Shown in pieces: positions 37,053 through 49,863 of a stretch of 64,000 nucleotides of DNA. The DNA is taken from contig CM041083.1 of assembly GCA_023079485.1 (NCBI GenBank), forward strand, positions 157,297,052 to 157,361,051. The letters are read 5' to 3'. Under the pieces are notes generated by a model that saw only the letters and a program-made list of their open reading frames with translations, did not search any database and had not been told where the DNA came from. The stretch's first letter is position 1, and each line of letters starts with the position of its first letter. The stretch is from Archilochus colubris. Lineage: Eukaryota; Chordata; Aves; Apodiformes; Trochilidae. Made by a program: the position numbers and the translations under genes.

Positions 37053-37876
37053 AAGAAAGTTAAACATAAAAACACATCTTGCTCTCTTCCAGTTGTAAGC
37101 AATGCTATATGAGGATAATGAGGCAAACTGAGGTAAACACAGCATGGATTATTTAGTATGCTTGGTATGTTTAATTGAAAAGACTCTGGGCCTGAACCAC
37201 CTTTTGTACCATCTCTCCTAGGTTACCAACACTGTCTCTTGGGGCTGTAAAAACAAAAATTGACTGAGGCAGCCCAGATACTCCTATTCCCAGTAAAGAT
37301 GACAGTGTGCAAGCCCTGAGAAGGCACTTATCCCAGTGCTCCTTCAGCCTCAGAAGGCTGTAGCCATAAACAGGACAGATCCCATACATGGATGATCCAA
37401 ATTTCTTTCTAGAGGAGCTCATCTCCCCACTGACAGTGTAAAAAGTGTCAGACCTTGGATCAGTTGCCTCTTGGATCAGTTTTTTTAAGGAAATACCTGG
37501 AGTTAGCTGGGATACATCCAAAATGCCATTCCTGGATGCAACAATTAAGAACACTGAATGCATTCAGTTAAGTAGAAAAAATTCTCCTTTCATTATGGTT
37601 GTTTTCAGAGGGGTGAATCAAGAAAAGTAGGCTCAGATCCTGGATTTTTATTAGATGGTTCTTTCTGTAGGTCAATGCAATGCCTTCAGGTGTTACGAAT
37701 CCAAGCCTTATTGCTTAGATCAGCAATTGTAATCCCTCTCAAATTTAGGGCAACATCTCTTTGAAGCAAGCCTGAACTATAAATAAGCTGGAAATCTCTC
37801 TGAACCCGATGATAACTTTTGCTGCAAGAGCTATTGACAAGATGGCACACATCTCTAGCTAGCACATGGAATTTTT
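37053..37876. other. Unique sequence between CR1 copies
   Basis: About 820 bp. A 130-codon minus-strand frame (37171-37563) has no domain I recognise and no CR1 similarity. I regard it as a chance frame. Confidence 0.5.
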
Positions 37877-38172
37877 CCGATATGTGAAGGGGACCTACAG
37901 GAAAGCTAGAGAGGCATTTTTTGCAGGCATGTAGTTTCACATTGAAAGAGGGTAGAGTTAGGTTAAATATTATAAAGTCTTTCGTGCGAGTGTAGTGAGA
38001 CACTGGAGCAAGTTACCCAGAGAAAGCTGTGGATGCCCTGGAAGTGTTCAAGGCCAGGATGGGGCTTTGAGAAACCTGGTCTAGCGGGAATGTCTCTGCC
38101 CACAGCAGGGAGGTTGAAACTCGATGATCTTTAAGGTACCTTCCAACTCAAAGCATTCTATGATTCTATGAA
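37877..38172 (+). mobile_element. CR1 LINE 3' fragment, plus strand, diverged
   Basis: About 300 bp of a GAAACCTGGTCTAGC-type CR1, in plus orientation, ending with two CTATGATT tail units at about 38172. Landmarks are readable, but substitutions are frequent and a short deletion sits before GGGGCTTTGAG. It is the same subfamily as the copy 800 bp upstream, but clearly a separate, older-looking insertion. Confidence 0.92.
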
Positions 38173-40009
38173 GAGAGCAGTCTCAAAATGAGCAGCTTAG
38201 TGCTTTAAATCCCCAGCTCTTTTTTATTTAACACTTTAGACATAGCCTCATATTATCTGTGCTTTAATTCTAATCTTTATAATATTAGTATTCTCTGACT
38301 TTGGAAATGTCTTATCAGAACAAAAACCTTAAAAATTTCTAAGGGATCCCAAAAACATGCTGAAATGCATGAGGAGAATCCACAGCATAGTTCCAAACAG
38401 TTATCAATGCTTTTTCAATGATCAGTCATCTATAAAATCACAATAGCAACCATTATACTCAAGTTTATAGAATTTATATTTTAAAACTAAATCCACTTCA
38501 GGAATCTTGGATAAAAATATGTGGGTTTTGTAGGATGGACTGGTTACAGAAGATACAAGTTCATAAAGAGCAACATAGAATCACTTAACAAGGCAAGCTG
38601 TTGTCTGTGACAGTGATGTATGAGACATGGGTGATATATATACTGGGTGGCTTTATCAGTAAATCATTGAGTTATTTACTTCCCTGAGGAACTGGACTTG
38701 TCCCTGGAAAAGACTGCACTGTGAGATGCACCAATGGGGAATTAGTATTGGCAAAACAGTCAATTTTGATTTGTTCACACTAAAGAATCATAAAATACAA
38801 TTTAATAAATAATACACTGCAGCTGTATTTGCTTCTCTAAGTACTAGTGCTTTAAAATAGTAGATTCTGGATCTTTCTCTTGTTTTCCTCAATTACCTTG
38901 GAAGGAAAATTTTCCATAAAAGGAGTTACTTTTAAATAAAGTATTTAGCCATTATATCTTTGGCAGGGTGTGAACAGTTGAAGAATGTAGGAAAAAATAA
39001 TGAAGGAAAAAAACCCAAAACCACAGAGTATGAAGCTCTGTAACTGAAAAGATATAACACCACTTTTATTTTCTGTACATTGCATATTAAAGTAGAAGAC
39101 ATTAACTTTCATCTGCAAAGGACAGCTGTGAGACTACTGCAATTTTGAGCTTCTGCTGCCATCCTTTGCTATGGGTCCATCCATATGGACTCCCAAGCGC
39201 AGTGATGACCCAGTGCCCCCCACAGCCCCCTCAGCAGGCAGAGTGACAGAGAAATGAGTGCCTTTGTGCCAACCTCATCCCTGAGCTGGGGACTTCAGGG
39301 CACCTGGGCTTCAGCACCATGCTCCCAGATTCACTACCTGAATCTACTGAAAACCTGTTTTGAGGTGGAACTCAGTGGGCGATTTATAAGTCCACTAGTT
39401 CCTTGTCTTATGGCAATTCTTTCATTCCTGACTTTTTTTTCCTTGATTTCAACAAATCTGTAGTCAAAACCATTTAGACTGAAAGCCTGCAAATATGTAG
39501 ATATACATATGCAAAATAAAAATTAAATCCATCATTGACACAAACCACAGAAATATTGTAACTTAAAGCTCAAATGCTGCAAAGGGTTGCTCTGCAGAAA
39601 AGAGTTTAACATTATAGAGTGTTATTGAAACACTCTATAGCAATGTTTCTCTTAACATTATCACAATTTTCAGCAAATCTTTGCACAATTAAATAAAAAT
39701 CAGACATATTGTCAGCGTAATAGAAGCAGTGACAACTATATCATTGCTAACACAAAGAAACTGACAGTTGTTAAGTATGGCATATTTTGGCAGAAATTCA
39801 AACAAAATATATTTTCCTCTTTAAATCCCCCACAGCATGGCCATTTAATGCAATTATACCACATCTCCAGTACCATAGGGTGAGCCAGCTTTATGATGAT
39901 TTGGGGCTGGTCTTCACATATACATATTTTTTTTTGTTACTATATTAAAGCTTTAGAGATAAAAGTGTGGCCATACTCAAAGAGTAGCGACAAGCAGTAC
40001 TATGACAAG
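38173..40009. other. Unique sequence with a strong small hairpin
   Basis: About 1.8 kb with no recognised gene. A GC-richer patch lies around 39160-39310. The near-perfect hairpin at 39598-39652 is listed separately. A TA-rich segment near 39495-39515 is unremarkable. Confidence 0.5.
39598..39652. repeat. Imperfect hairpin with an 11-bp perfect core stem
   Basis: The arms TATAGAGTGTT (39613-39623) and AACACTCTATA (39629-39639) are perfect inverted repeats around a 5-base loop. Pairing resumes outside with AACAT (39608-39612) against ATGTT (39643-39647) after a 3-base bulge, and then AAGAG against CTCTT. In total about 21 pairs form across roughly 50 bases. It could be a remnant of a small DNA transposon end, a structured RNA, or chance. 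It is shorter than a typical microRNA precursor. Confidence 0.6.
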
Positions 40010-40800
40010 CAGTACAACAAGAGTAGTCTGGTTACAAGTAGCATTCCTCAGAGCTTCATGCTAAACCAAATAACATCTTGATTAGCATTCCAGATGATAA
40101 CAGTCCTCAGCAAGTTCATGAATGACCTCAAAACAGGAGGCACAGTCAATATGTCGGGAGGCAGCTATTCAGGAAGGTTGAGAAAAAAGGACACAAACTT
40201 CTCACAAAAGTTCAGTAAAGAAAACTGTGAAGACCCATACCTGTAACAGAATAATTCCATGGATCTGTAGAGGGTTGACAGGCAAGAAAACAGCTTTGGA
40301 AAAGATAAACTAGGGAGACTGGTAGACAATAAGTTGAGTGTCAGCACCATGATTTTGCAGAGATGAAGATCAACTGCATACTGATCTGTATTGGTAAAGT
40401 TGCAGCCAGCAAGTCAAAGGACATGATTATTCCTCACTATTAGACATCTCTCTGACTGCATCTGGAGTATTTTCAGCTTTGGATTCCCTAGTTAAAGAAA
40501 GATATTGACATACTGGAACAAATCCAGTGGTGGGTCAGCAAGACTGTTGAGGCCTTGGAGTTCACAGTACAAATTTGAGACTAAGACATTTTTTTTGGAT
40601 GGAGAGAACATGGCCTCAAGCATCCTGCTCAAGCTAAACTGCATTGGTGAGGAAGTTAGACCAGAGCATTGGATTATGCTACTGTTCTGTAAGCAGAAAG
40701 GACTTAAAGAATATGACAACATATTCCATACCTCAGATCATAGAATATTCAGGGAGTTCACAAACCATGACCTGTACAGTCCCATGTTTTACCCATTTTA
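40010..40800 (+). mobile_element. Old CR1 LINE fragment, plus strand
   Basis: Weak but ordered similarity to the CR1 reverse transcriptase end and the region behind it. The GGTTACAAGTAGCATTCCTCAG-like segment is at about 40028, and the ATGACCTCAAAACAGGAGGC-like segment (the IND/FADD neighbourhood) is at about 40122. The GCATCTGGAGTATTTTCAGC segment with the following TACAAGAAAGA-like landmark is at about 40458-40520. Frames are broken throughout and no 3' tail is visible. This is one of the oldest CR1 copies in the window. Confidence 0.7.
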
Positions 40801-43694
40801 AATACCAGAGATGGTGAATTGGTGTCATCAGTTCTTCTGTCTTTACAATTCCTACCACTGATATTTTTTTCATTAATCACTTTAAGCTCTGTTTAGAAAA
40901 CACATTTAGAGTGCATCAAAGCTTCAAAACAGCTTCTAAATTTCCTCTTGGTTTAAACAGACTATCCCGATGAATGCTAACCCAATCATTACAACATAAG
41001 ATACCAACTGCTATATAAAGTAGTTTTGTTCTGCTTACTCTGAATTACTCAAATTACATTTGTTTGAAGTATTTTTAATACCAAAGTTTATTAATAATTT
41101 CCAAGTCACTGCATCTGTAGTCATCAAAAGCTTCTAGACATGAATGTTTATAAGATTATCATCTTTACAAATTAATTCTTTTATAAAGGGTTAAATATCA
41201 CACATGTACGACTTAACCTCAAACATCTGTATTCTACTCTTCACCATTTTATTCTCTCCCAGTTTCAACTCTTTTTACATATCAGAACACCCTCTGTTCT
41301 ACTACTGTTCTAGTAACAGTAGGAACATCTTGAACTTATTCTGCTTTTTCACATTACATACCATGGAAGTCATGCTCATCATGTATAGATCCTTACTGTT
41401 AAACAATATAAAAAGGATGCATGTAAATCCCATATACATGAGTCAGGGGGATGTAGTAGATAAGAAACTTGTAAAATAATGCTTTTTATACACAGGCAAT
41501 ACTTAAGTAGGCAAGAATGAATGCCATTGCAACTTGCTTCAAGGAGCAAATGAATGTATTTGAGTATTGGTAGTGACACAGAAGACAGAAGGTAAGAGTG
41601 GTCAACAATGAGGAAAAGCACATAAGAGCTGAAGAGGATAAAAATAGAATAAAGGCATGCAGATTACCAGAAGGGTAATTAGAAATACCAGAGAGGGGAA
41701 AATGCAGTTGTTGCAGAAACTGGAATGGAAAAATCTGCAATAGAAAGAACTTGATTGAAGCACCATAAACACAGAAGATATTAATAATTTGCATTAAAAA
41801 AAGACAATAAAACAAAACACCTTCTCATGCAACTAGAACAGTTGTTTTCAGTTAAATACTCCTGAAACTGGAAGCTGCATCTATAGTAATTTGCATTTTA
41901 AAAGGAAAAAACCACAAAAGGTCATAGGGAAAAGAACTAACTCCAAAGACAGCTTCATAACTTTCTACAAAATAATAAAGTGAGCTGGTTTTGATTGAAT
42001 TTGAATTGACAGCAAAAAAATTCTCATTTACTGTTATTTGATGCTTCATTGAGTGACTTGTGGTTCATTACCAGCTTTCTCAATTGATACATCACTCTGC
42101 AGCCAAAGAATGGACAAGTGACACATGCTATGAAATATGCATTTCACTAAGAAACTGCTTTCCACATCTTGAAAACCCTTGGTAGCACTTATGCTTGAAA
42201 TTAAACCAAACACTGAGCATTGATTTTAATATGTTTAGATGAAATCCAGTTGCCCTAACTGTGTTAACACTGTGGAACATGCAGTAATCCATGTACTTTA
42301 TGTGCTGATAAATCTAAAACTAGAGTAAATGCATAATTATACCATCAATGATATCTGTTCCTGGTGCCCATTATTTAGATACCGTGCTGTCTACAGCTTT
42401 AAGCACAAAAGTACCACTGAAGAAGAAATCTCTTTTTCTCATAAGCTACCAAATTGGTTGAAATCAAAACTCAATGGCAATAATCCACTGCATTTGTAAT
42501 TTCAAGGAGCAGCCTTTCACTTCCTTGCCTATGGAGTACCAGCTGAGATTGGGGGAGCTCCCTGAGCTAAGTATTTGGGGAACTGGCAGTTTGTTGAATC
42601 CCCATGCATTCCAGTGCTCTTCTCCCCGTGCATATTAACAGGATTGTCTCATGTCTCTTGAGATAAGTCTCTTAGCCAGGGAACTATTGTTTTGATAATT
42701 TCCCCTCCAAGACAAGAAAAAAAAATAAAAAAAGAATCTTTAGTTAAGAATTCAGACTACATATTACTCACCTACAAATTGTTGCTGATACAGACAAAGT
42801 TCAGATGTGATAAAGGATGATAAAAAAAAGAGAGCAGGGAAGGGGGTGAAGGGTGGGAAATGAGAGGAAAGCAGCACAACAGGGAGGAAAGGGAGAGAGG
42901 AAAAAGGAACTCATCAAACTACAATTTCCAGGTGACAGCATATAGAGAACTGCAGGGTTTGCATTTTCTGCATATCTTCTGATGCTGTTAGTGCAAAGAA
43001 TATTCTAGTCATTGCCAAATAAGGGGAAAAAATGAAATTATTTTGAATTTTGTGCAAATAAAATAAAATTAGTCTGTCATGTAAACAAATTCCTTAATAA
43101 AAGCAAACGGATTTCAAAGTTTGTCTGACCAGGAGTTTTGAATTGTTCTCAAAATTGAGGAGCTGGCCTGGGACCTGGGACCTAGAGCAGCCCCAAGAGA
43201 GGCAGACAGAGAGCTTCTGGGCTCTGTTTTGAGATCTTATAGATCTTCTGGGAACTTATCTGAGATCACTGGGGGATTCCCAGGAACCCTTCAAGGAGTG
43301 TTGGGGTGATGGTTCTTCCCTTTGTGGATAACTACAAGAGTGTGTGACTTCCAGGGATCTCTAAATCCCGGACATTGTAGAGAAACACCTAAGACTTATA
43401 TGACCCTTGGACTATTAAGCTGCAAAAATGTGGGACCTCAGGTGGCTTTTCTGCCTTCCTGCCAGTGAGGGTGAGGAGCTGGTGAAGGAGTGACAAGGTT
43501 CTACAGATCAGCAACTTGTTGCACAACAGGTTTTTACAACAGAGGATTCTGCTTTTATATTCATGAAACCTTCTTTGAAGACCAAGAAACCCAGACTGTG
43601 GATCTCTAGTGGGGAAGAAACAGGATAAAAGCATTTTTGTCAGCCTGGTGAGACCTTCAAATTAGTAACAATGCAGATGGGAAATGACTGACAG
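40801..43694. other. Unique AT-rich sequence, no gene recognised
   Basis: About 2.9 kb with no recognised gene or RNA. Purine-rich segments lie around 42820-42905. The segment from about 43140 onward may be the far 5' part of the CR1 that follows, but the match is too weak to include. Confidence 0.5.
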
Positions 43695-44790
43695 TCAAGT
43701 GAGGAAGTGGTGGACTGAGAAGCAAAGGTGTGATGTGGGCAGAAGAGAGCTCAAAATCACCAAAACATCCACAATGGATGAATAAAAGTTATTTAGGAAC
43801 AACAGGCCCAGATAGCAGGGAGGAATGGAATTAGGAAAGCCAAAGCCCACTTGTAAATGAATCTGACGTGATATGAAAGGCAGCAGGAAGGTATTCTTCA
43901 GGTATACTAGTTGCAAAAGACCAGGAAAAATGGGGGCCCATTGCTGGATGAGGAAGGAACCTGATAGAAAAAGATGTGGAAAAGGTTGAGGTATTATATA
44001 CTTTCTTTTCTTCAATCTTTTCTTGCCTTTAGCATTTCCAGGTCCATGAGGCCTGTGGGAAAGTTCAGAGCAAGGAATTTTTACTCTCTGAAGAGCATCA
44101 GGTTAGGGAATAGTTTAACAAACTGGACATAAAACAAGTCCATCAGACCTGATGGGATATACACATGAGAGCTGAGCAAGCTGGCCAACCTCTTTGGAGA
44201 ATCATAGCAATCCTGGGAGATTCCCAAAAACTAGGAGAAAGAAAAAATATTTCTCTTCACCTCAGGAAGGAGGATCTGAGGAACAACAGGATGACTTCAC
44301 TCCTTCCATTTTAAGATGATGAAGCAGATGTACCTGGAAACTACTTGCAAACATATGAAGGACAGGAAGGTGTTTGGGATTAGTCAGCATGAGTTTATGA
44401 AGGGAAAATCTTGTTTGACCAAACTCATAGATTTCTACAATTAAATTACTATCTCAATGAATAACAGCAGAGCAATGGATGTTCATTACCTTGACCTTAG
44501 CAAGTCTTTTGGCACATAACATCCTCAAATGGTTGAAGTCCAAGCTTGATAAGTAGACCATGAGATAGATCAACAACTGTCTGAATCACTGGGTTTCAGG
44601 GCGTTGTGGTCAGTGACACAGAAAACTGGAGGCCAGTCACTAGTGGTATACACAGGCATCCATGAGGATACACGGTGGAGTCAATACTGTTCAATATCCT
44701 CATTAATGACCTGGATGATGGGACAGAGTGCCCCCTGAGCATATCTGAAGATGGTACAAAAGATGAAAGGAGATGTGATACCTAAAACTC
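43695..44790 (+). mobile_element. Old CR1 LINE, plus strand, 5' part of ORF2 present and 3' end missing
   Basis: The order of landmarks follows the CR1 ORF2 between the endonuclease and the reverse transcriptase active site. An AGGGAGGAATGGAATTAGG-like segment is at about 43818 and a GGGGGCCCATTGCTGGATGAGG segment at about 43931. The core RT motifs follow at about 44660-44740, including the SILFNILINDLDDGTECPLS-coding stretch. The F-A-D-D equivalent reads like S-E-D-G and is destroyed. Unlike most CR1 copies, which lose the 5' end, this one keeps upstream ORF2 sequence and stops before the 3' half, running into a pyrimidine tract. Many frame breaks show age. Confidence 0.82.
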
Positions 44791-44812
44791 AATTAAACCT
44801 GGCCTTGAGTAA

Positions 44813-44937
44813 CTCTTCCTCCCTTTTTCCTTCCCTTCCTCTCCTCTCTCCCCCTCACCTTCCTCTTCCCTTTCCCTTTTTCCTACCCTTTTCCTATCCT
44901 TTTTCCTAGCTGTTTTCTCTCCTTTCTTATTTTCTTT
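44813..44937 (+). repeat. Pyrimidine-rich tract
   Basis: About 125 bases, almost all C and T on the plus strand, with irregular CCTT, CCCTT and CTCC words and a few purines. It lies at the broken 3' edge of the old CR1 copy. It may have grown from that breakpoint, or the CR1 remainder may have been lost around it. Confidence 0.85.
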
Positions 44938-47900
44938 GAGATGAGGAACTTGAGCGCTACATTTGGAGGTGACTGTCTCTTCTCATTGATTACAGAGAGC
45001 CCAGATGATGGTTTATACAATTTTCATATAACCAGCATGACATATCTCAGATATTTACAAAGCAGGCATCCTATAGTAGATGCAGTTGTTGAAGTTTTTT
45101 CCACAGCCAACAAAAAAATATGCATTGTTATTCTGAGTTCAATTTTAACCTGAAGAAGACATATGTATTCAGCTAACTGAATTGCTCTAAGCACTTTTCC
45201 TTTTTTCTCATAGTGATTGCTCAGATACATAGATGTAAAATGTAAATCTATATTTATCAGTTGTTTTTTAGGTGTGAAACAGCATTTTAAAAATTAAATC
45301 AATTAAATGCATTTAAAAGTTGGTTATAGCTGTAGCTGTTGAAGGGGCTTGCCATTATTTCACTATCTCACCTTAATTCAAGATACAAAACTTGAATACA
45401 GAACATACTCAAATACACCAATAGATATGAAATTTAGAGCCAAGTTGGGTGATGAGATAAAAATACATAAGCTCAATGATTTATAAGGTGGTTTGAAATG
45501 AGCTTGCTCCAGAAGAAGAGAGGCCATGAGCCAACATGCTTTTGGATTAGCAGGCTTTAGTTTGGTATGAAGTACAAGAGGATCAAGTTCATATTTAATT
45601 TTAAAAGACCATGTACAACCTGCATTAGGTAAAGGCCTTGCTACTGTTGGTTCCTGTCCTTTCCTAGTGCCTGCAGCAGGAGGAAACAGTGATGCTCCCA
45701 CCCAGTGATGCTCCCCAGTAAGGCTCCCAAAGGATGTAGCTGTCAGTCCAGAAAAATCTGCTACTGGCACCATAAAGCATCTGACCAGATGAGATTCTGG
45801 ACACCTAGAATTAACAGCCTGTACTAATTTTCCAGACACAGAGTGCGTGGTTGTTCACAGAACACAGGCTACAGAAGGAATGTTTGACAATCCAACCACC
45901 AATTTTTTTTCAAACTGGGACTAAGGGGGCTAAATAATTTTGAAAGTTAATGTTAAGATGTTATAGGCTAAATGGTGTGGCCTGCAAGAACCAACTATTA
46001 TTCAAGCTGTTATTGTGTTCAGTGCAGTGCAAAGGGAACACCCCAGAACTCTTCTTACAAAAGCCAGCAAATATTGTTACTTCTAGAAATTTATGTCTGG
46101 ATCAAATTACATAGTTCTGCACTTTCTTTTGCTGCTTATAGCCATTGCTGCATAATTTCATGCTGTTTTGTTCTTGATTCTGAAACAAAAACAAATCTAT
46201 GAAGAACAGTTCCACAAGGAATATTGCCATAATTCTTTATTCCATTGCTGAAATTAGCAAGTTTTTTTTTAAGGAACAAAATTTTTTTCTAGCAAAACTG
46301 CTAGTAAAATAAAAATATAAACAATTATTGCAAATATATGGTTGTAAAAAAACATTAAATTTGTCTCTTAAACAGGTTTATTACTTCACTACATATTTGA
46401 ATAAAGATTTGTCTTCCATAGCTTTGGCACAAGAACAGATTTATTTAGTTTATAGAAACAATTATTTTTCTCCATCAGCCACCTAGAATGGAATTGTTTA
46501 GAAGGTGTGCTTTGTAAAATGTTATTCACAAAAAATTATCTGTTCAAGCATATTTAGATCTTTTAATAAACATATAGGCTTCAGTATTGTTTAGACCTTG
46601 TTCACAAAAGCTAATTTATCAAGCCTTTTTATGATGTGCCACTGGAAGCAAATGCAAGAGAGGGGCCTCACCTCCATTAAGTTTGCTGATTTCAGTCTTA
46701 TGTTACTTATGGAAGATTTCAGTCTTAGTATTGCTCATGTATCCAATGCAGTGAAATACCTGCATAAATAGCATCATATTTTTAAGGGATACAACTGCCC
46801 AGGGCTGTTAGAGGGTTGAGGAAGAAAAGATACTCTTCAAGCTTGGCCATCCTGCACTGGAAGAAGCTCAGTTACCAGTGATGAAGTTGGGAGGGCATTT
46901 CAACACTTCTTTCTGAAGCAAAACCTGAACCATATTCTGTATGATATTACTATGTCAGTGCCAGCTTGCAAAGTTCAGCACCCTTGGGACACACGACTTT
47001 CACTAATGTGTGGTCATCATTCCTCATTATAATTTTTGCCACTAAAAATCAATTCACCTATTGGTACTACAGCATAGGTGTGAAAACTAAAATACATCTG
47101 TTACTTATAGGTAGCATATGGGATGCAAAACATATTTAATGGGTTATTCTGCCTTGTCCACCTATTCCTGTAGGATTTCCAGAGAAGGCTGATGGTATAA
47201 TACAAGGACAAAGCACACTAGGTAACAGGCAACAGGCCTTGGCCAAGCTCGTCTGGAGCAAAGGGAATCTTCACATCAACTTTGCAATGCTGCAGGTGAA
47301 AACATTCTTTATTTGCACTCTTGCACACCTGATGGCAGTAAAAGAAGCTCTTTTTATTTCTTCCTTTAAAAATGTTTTGAAAAGAATCTGAGGAAATGGC
47401 TGTTAACACAACTGCCAGCATATTTAGCAACCTCAGCTTCTAACTCCTGGTTCTCAATTGGTTTTATCCACAGCTTACCAGAGGTGAGAGTGCCTTGGTT
47501 AAATAGGCTAGAAGAGAAACTCTTCTCTATACCTTTGCTCAGGAAGCACAGGAGATGAAAAGGTATCTCTCTGGCAGCTGGTTCATTCAGTTTGGCAGCC
47601 AAATACCAAGTGATTAGCAGTGCACTGCAGAATAGAAACTGGTACTGTACTAGTGGTACAGTAGCTCCATCACTGATAATGACTGAAAAAATATTCTTGG
47701 CTTAGATTTCCCAGCCAGCTTGATGCTGCATACATTGATTGCAGTTACAATGTATAGAGAACTACATTTTCTAGAATAACTCCTGACTTAATTATCATGA
47801 CTCTTTCAGAGGTTCAATAGGTCAGTGTCACATAATTCACCTCTCCTTAATTTACCTCTCTTCTTCTTGTGTCACCTTGAATTCCACACTGTCATATCTA

Positions 47901-49863
47901 TCTTTTTTTATTTCTGATTTCCAATCAAAACTATTCTGTTCATAGTAGTCATCTCCCAAATCAATTATCATAATTATTTATTCATTTGGATTTTTAATTA
48001 AAGTCTTTTTTCTTACTTTTACTCTACTTAGCCAATCTAGAACATTCAAACTGCACACTGAATGTGTAAGAGTTGTACCTACATTTGCAGGTCTCATCCT
48101 GCCATACAAAGCAAACCTAACATCTTCCTAAAGTCCCCATAGGCTAAGTAGTTAAATCCTCTTTATATAAAGTAGCAGGGACCTCAAATGCCTCATGAGT
48201 GATGCATTTCCTTTGCACCCAGACTTGAATGGCAGGGCAGCTCGGGCTTGCAAGGTAATTGAACCTGCTGAGCCCTGGGAGGGTATGATTCTTTCCTCTT
48301 TTCTTTGTTTTTCATACTATAAGCCCTCTCTTTCATAAAATCTTTCATAAAATCTTCAGAAAATCCTTCAAAGAGTTTGGATGGACAGTCAATCTCTTGA
48401 TATTATTGGATTGCATTTTTTCCAAGAGGAAGACTAATTCTACGTTGTCTATTTCTTCTTCTTGAGGCATGGCATCAGAAGGGTTGGTATATTCACTGCT
48501 AACCCCAGCCTGGTGCTGGACATCAGGATTGGCTCAGTTTATATCTACACTAGAAAATGAAGTGGGTCAGTGTCTATTTCCTGGCCTTGACTGAAATGGA
48601 AGAGCACATTAGGTACCTGTAGAGCAAAACAGGTCTTTTTCCTCCAAAACACCTACTGAAAACCATTCCTGGATCAGTCTGTCTCCTGAACGACACTGAG
48701 CAACCATCTGGCAGCCAGGTAGTTTGTAGAGGGCTTGTTTGCACAGCTCCAAATCAATGATTAATTATGTATTAAATGTATTAAATCAATGCATCAAATG
48801 TATTAAATCAGTGATTAATTGCAGGGCTCAAGGTGTGCCAGTGTAACAGCCTGGGATCAGGCCCTGTTATGTTTACTGGTGAAGTTGTAGCTGAGCTGAC
48901 TAAAACTAAGAGAGCAAGTACCTTACTCTGCACAACATTGCTGGCAGAGAAGAGGCACACCTGGAACTGCTGGAGGATCTTCTGCCACAGGAAGGGAAAC
49001 AGTGGCTTTCCAGCTCCCAGGTGAGAGAATAAGAGTTAAAACCTTTATCCTTAGAGCTCACTCCGCTCTAAAGATAGGCAGTGTGAGAGTATTAGAATGA
49101 CTGTGAGTAATGGGCTATTAATTCTCATTTGCAAAATGAGACAATATGATACCATTTTTTACAGTAATGATAAAATGGTAACATTAATTATTACTTTGCC
49201 AGTTAGCAAGTAGCTTCTATTATGAGCAAATGATTTTGAAATGTTCTCTATATAGCCAAGTGTGCACAAATAGTACATCTAGACAAAACAGAAGCTAAGT
49301 ATGCGTATTTCTTAGAAAACAAGGTATTCACAGGTTGCTACTGTAAGCTGTACAGTTTGATGTAGCCATAGTTTTTACAGAATGGAAATCTATTCAAAAG
49401 GAAAAGAGGCCAAAATAACTCAAGCCTGAGAAAATGATGTCCAGAATCGTTATGGGCTGAGCTTTTCTTTATACAAGGAAAACACATCACTCCTTCTGCT
49501 TAACTTTGCACAACTTTTAGCTTCTGGTTGAACTAGGAAGATCTACTTGTAGGTGTGTATTCAGATAAGTATGCACATATACAGTAGACATATTGATAAG
49601 GATAGATTAAGCTCACAAATACACATGCATGAATACATATTTCCAACTTGTTCACCAAGGAGAAGAGTCTTAAAAGTATTTTAAAAAGAAATTTATTTAA
49701 CCACTTTTCATGTCTCAAGGTCATTAGTAGATTAGAACCACCTTAGAAAACGGCATTCTACATACTCCCTGAGAACACCATAGTGATACAGTGGATAGAG
49801 AGACAAACATCTTCAAAAGGGGATTCAGTTTTCTGTTTCAACTGCACCTGCATTTTCGACATT
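44938..49863. other. Unique AT-rich sequence, no confirmed gene
   Basis: About 4.9 kb. The longest non-repeat open frame of the window (153 codons, minus strand, 45378-45839) lies here but has no domain I recognise. A frame of this length is expected by chance in 64 kb. A small tandem repeat (15-bp unit AAATGTATTAAATCA at 48774-48788 and 48796-48810) sits just before a possible exon (48825-49020), discussed among the findings. Other small duplications occur near 45693-45720 and 48325-48355. Confidence 0.5.
48758..48820. repeat. Short AT-rich direct repeats
   Basis: The unit AAATGTATTAAATCA occurs twice at a spacing of 22 bp. The group is bracketed by two copies of TGATTAATT (48758-48766 and 48812-48820). 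It is a small local duplication. Confidence 0.8.

Noticed and set aside
45378..45839. 153-codon minus-strand open frame, longest outside repeats
   Set aside because: No recognisable domain, signal peptide or family motif. A frame of this size is expected a few times by chance in the six frames of 64 kb.
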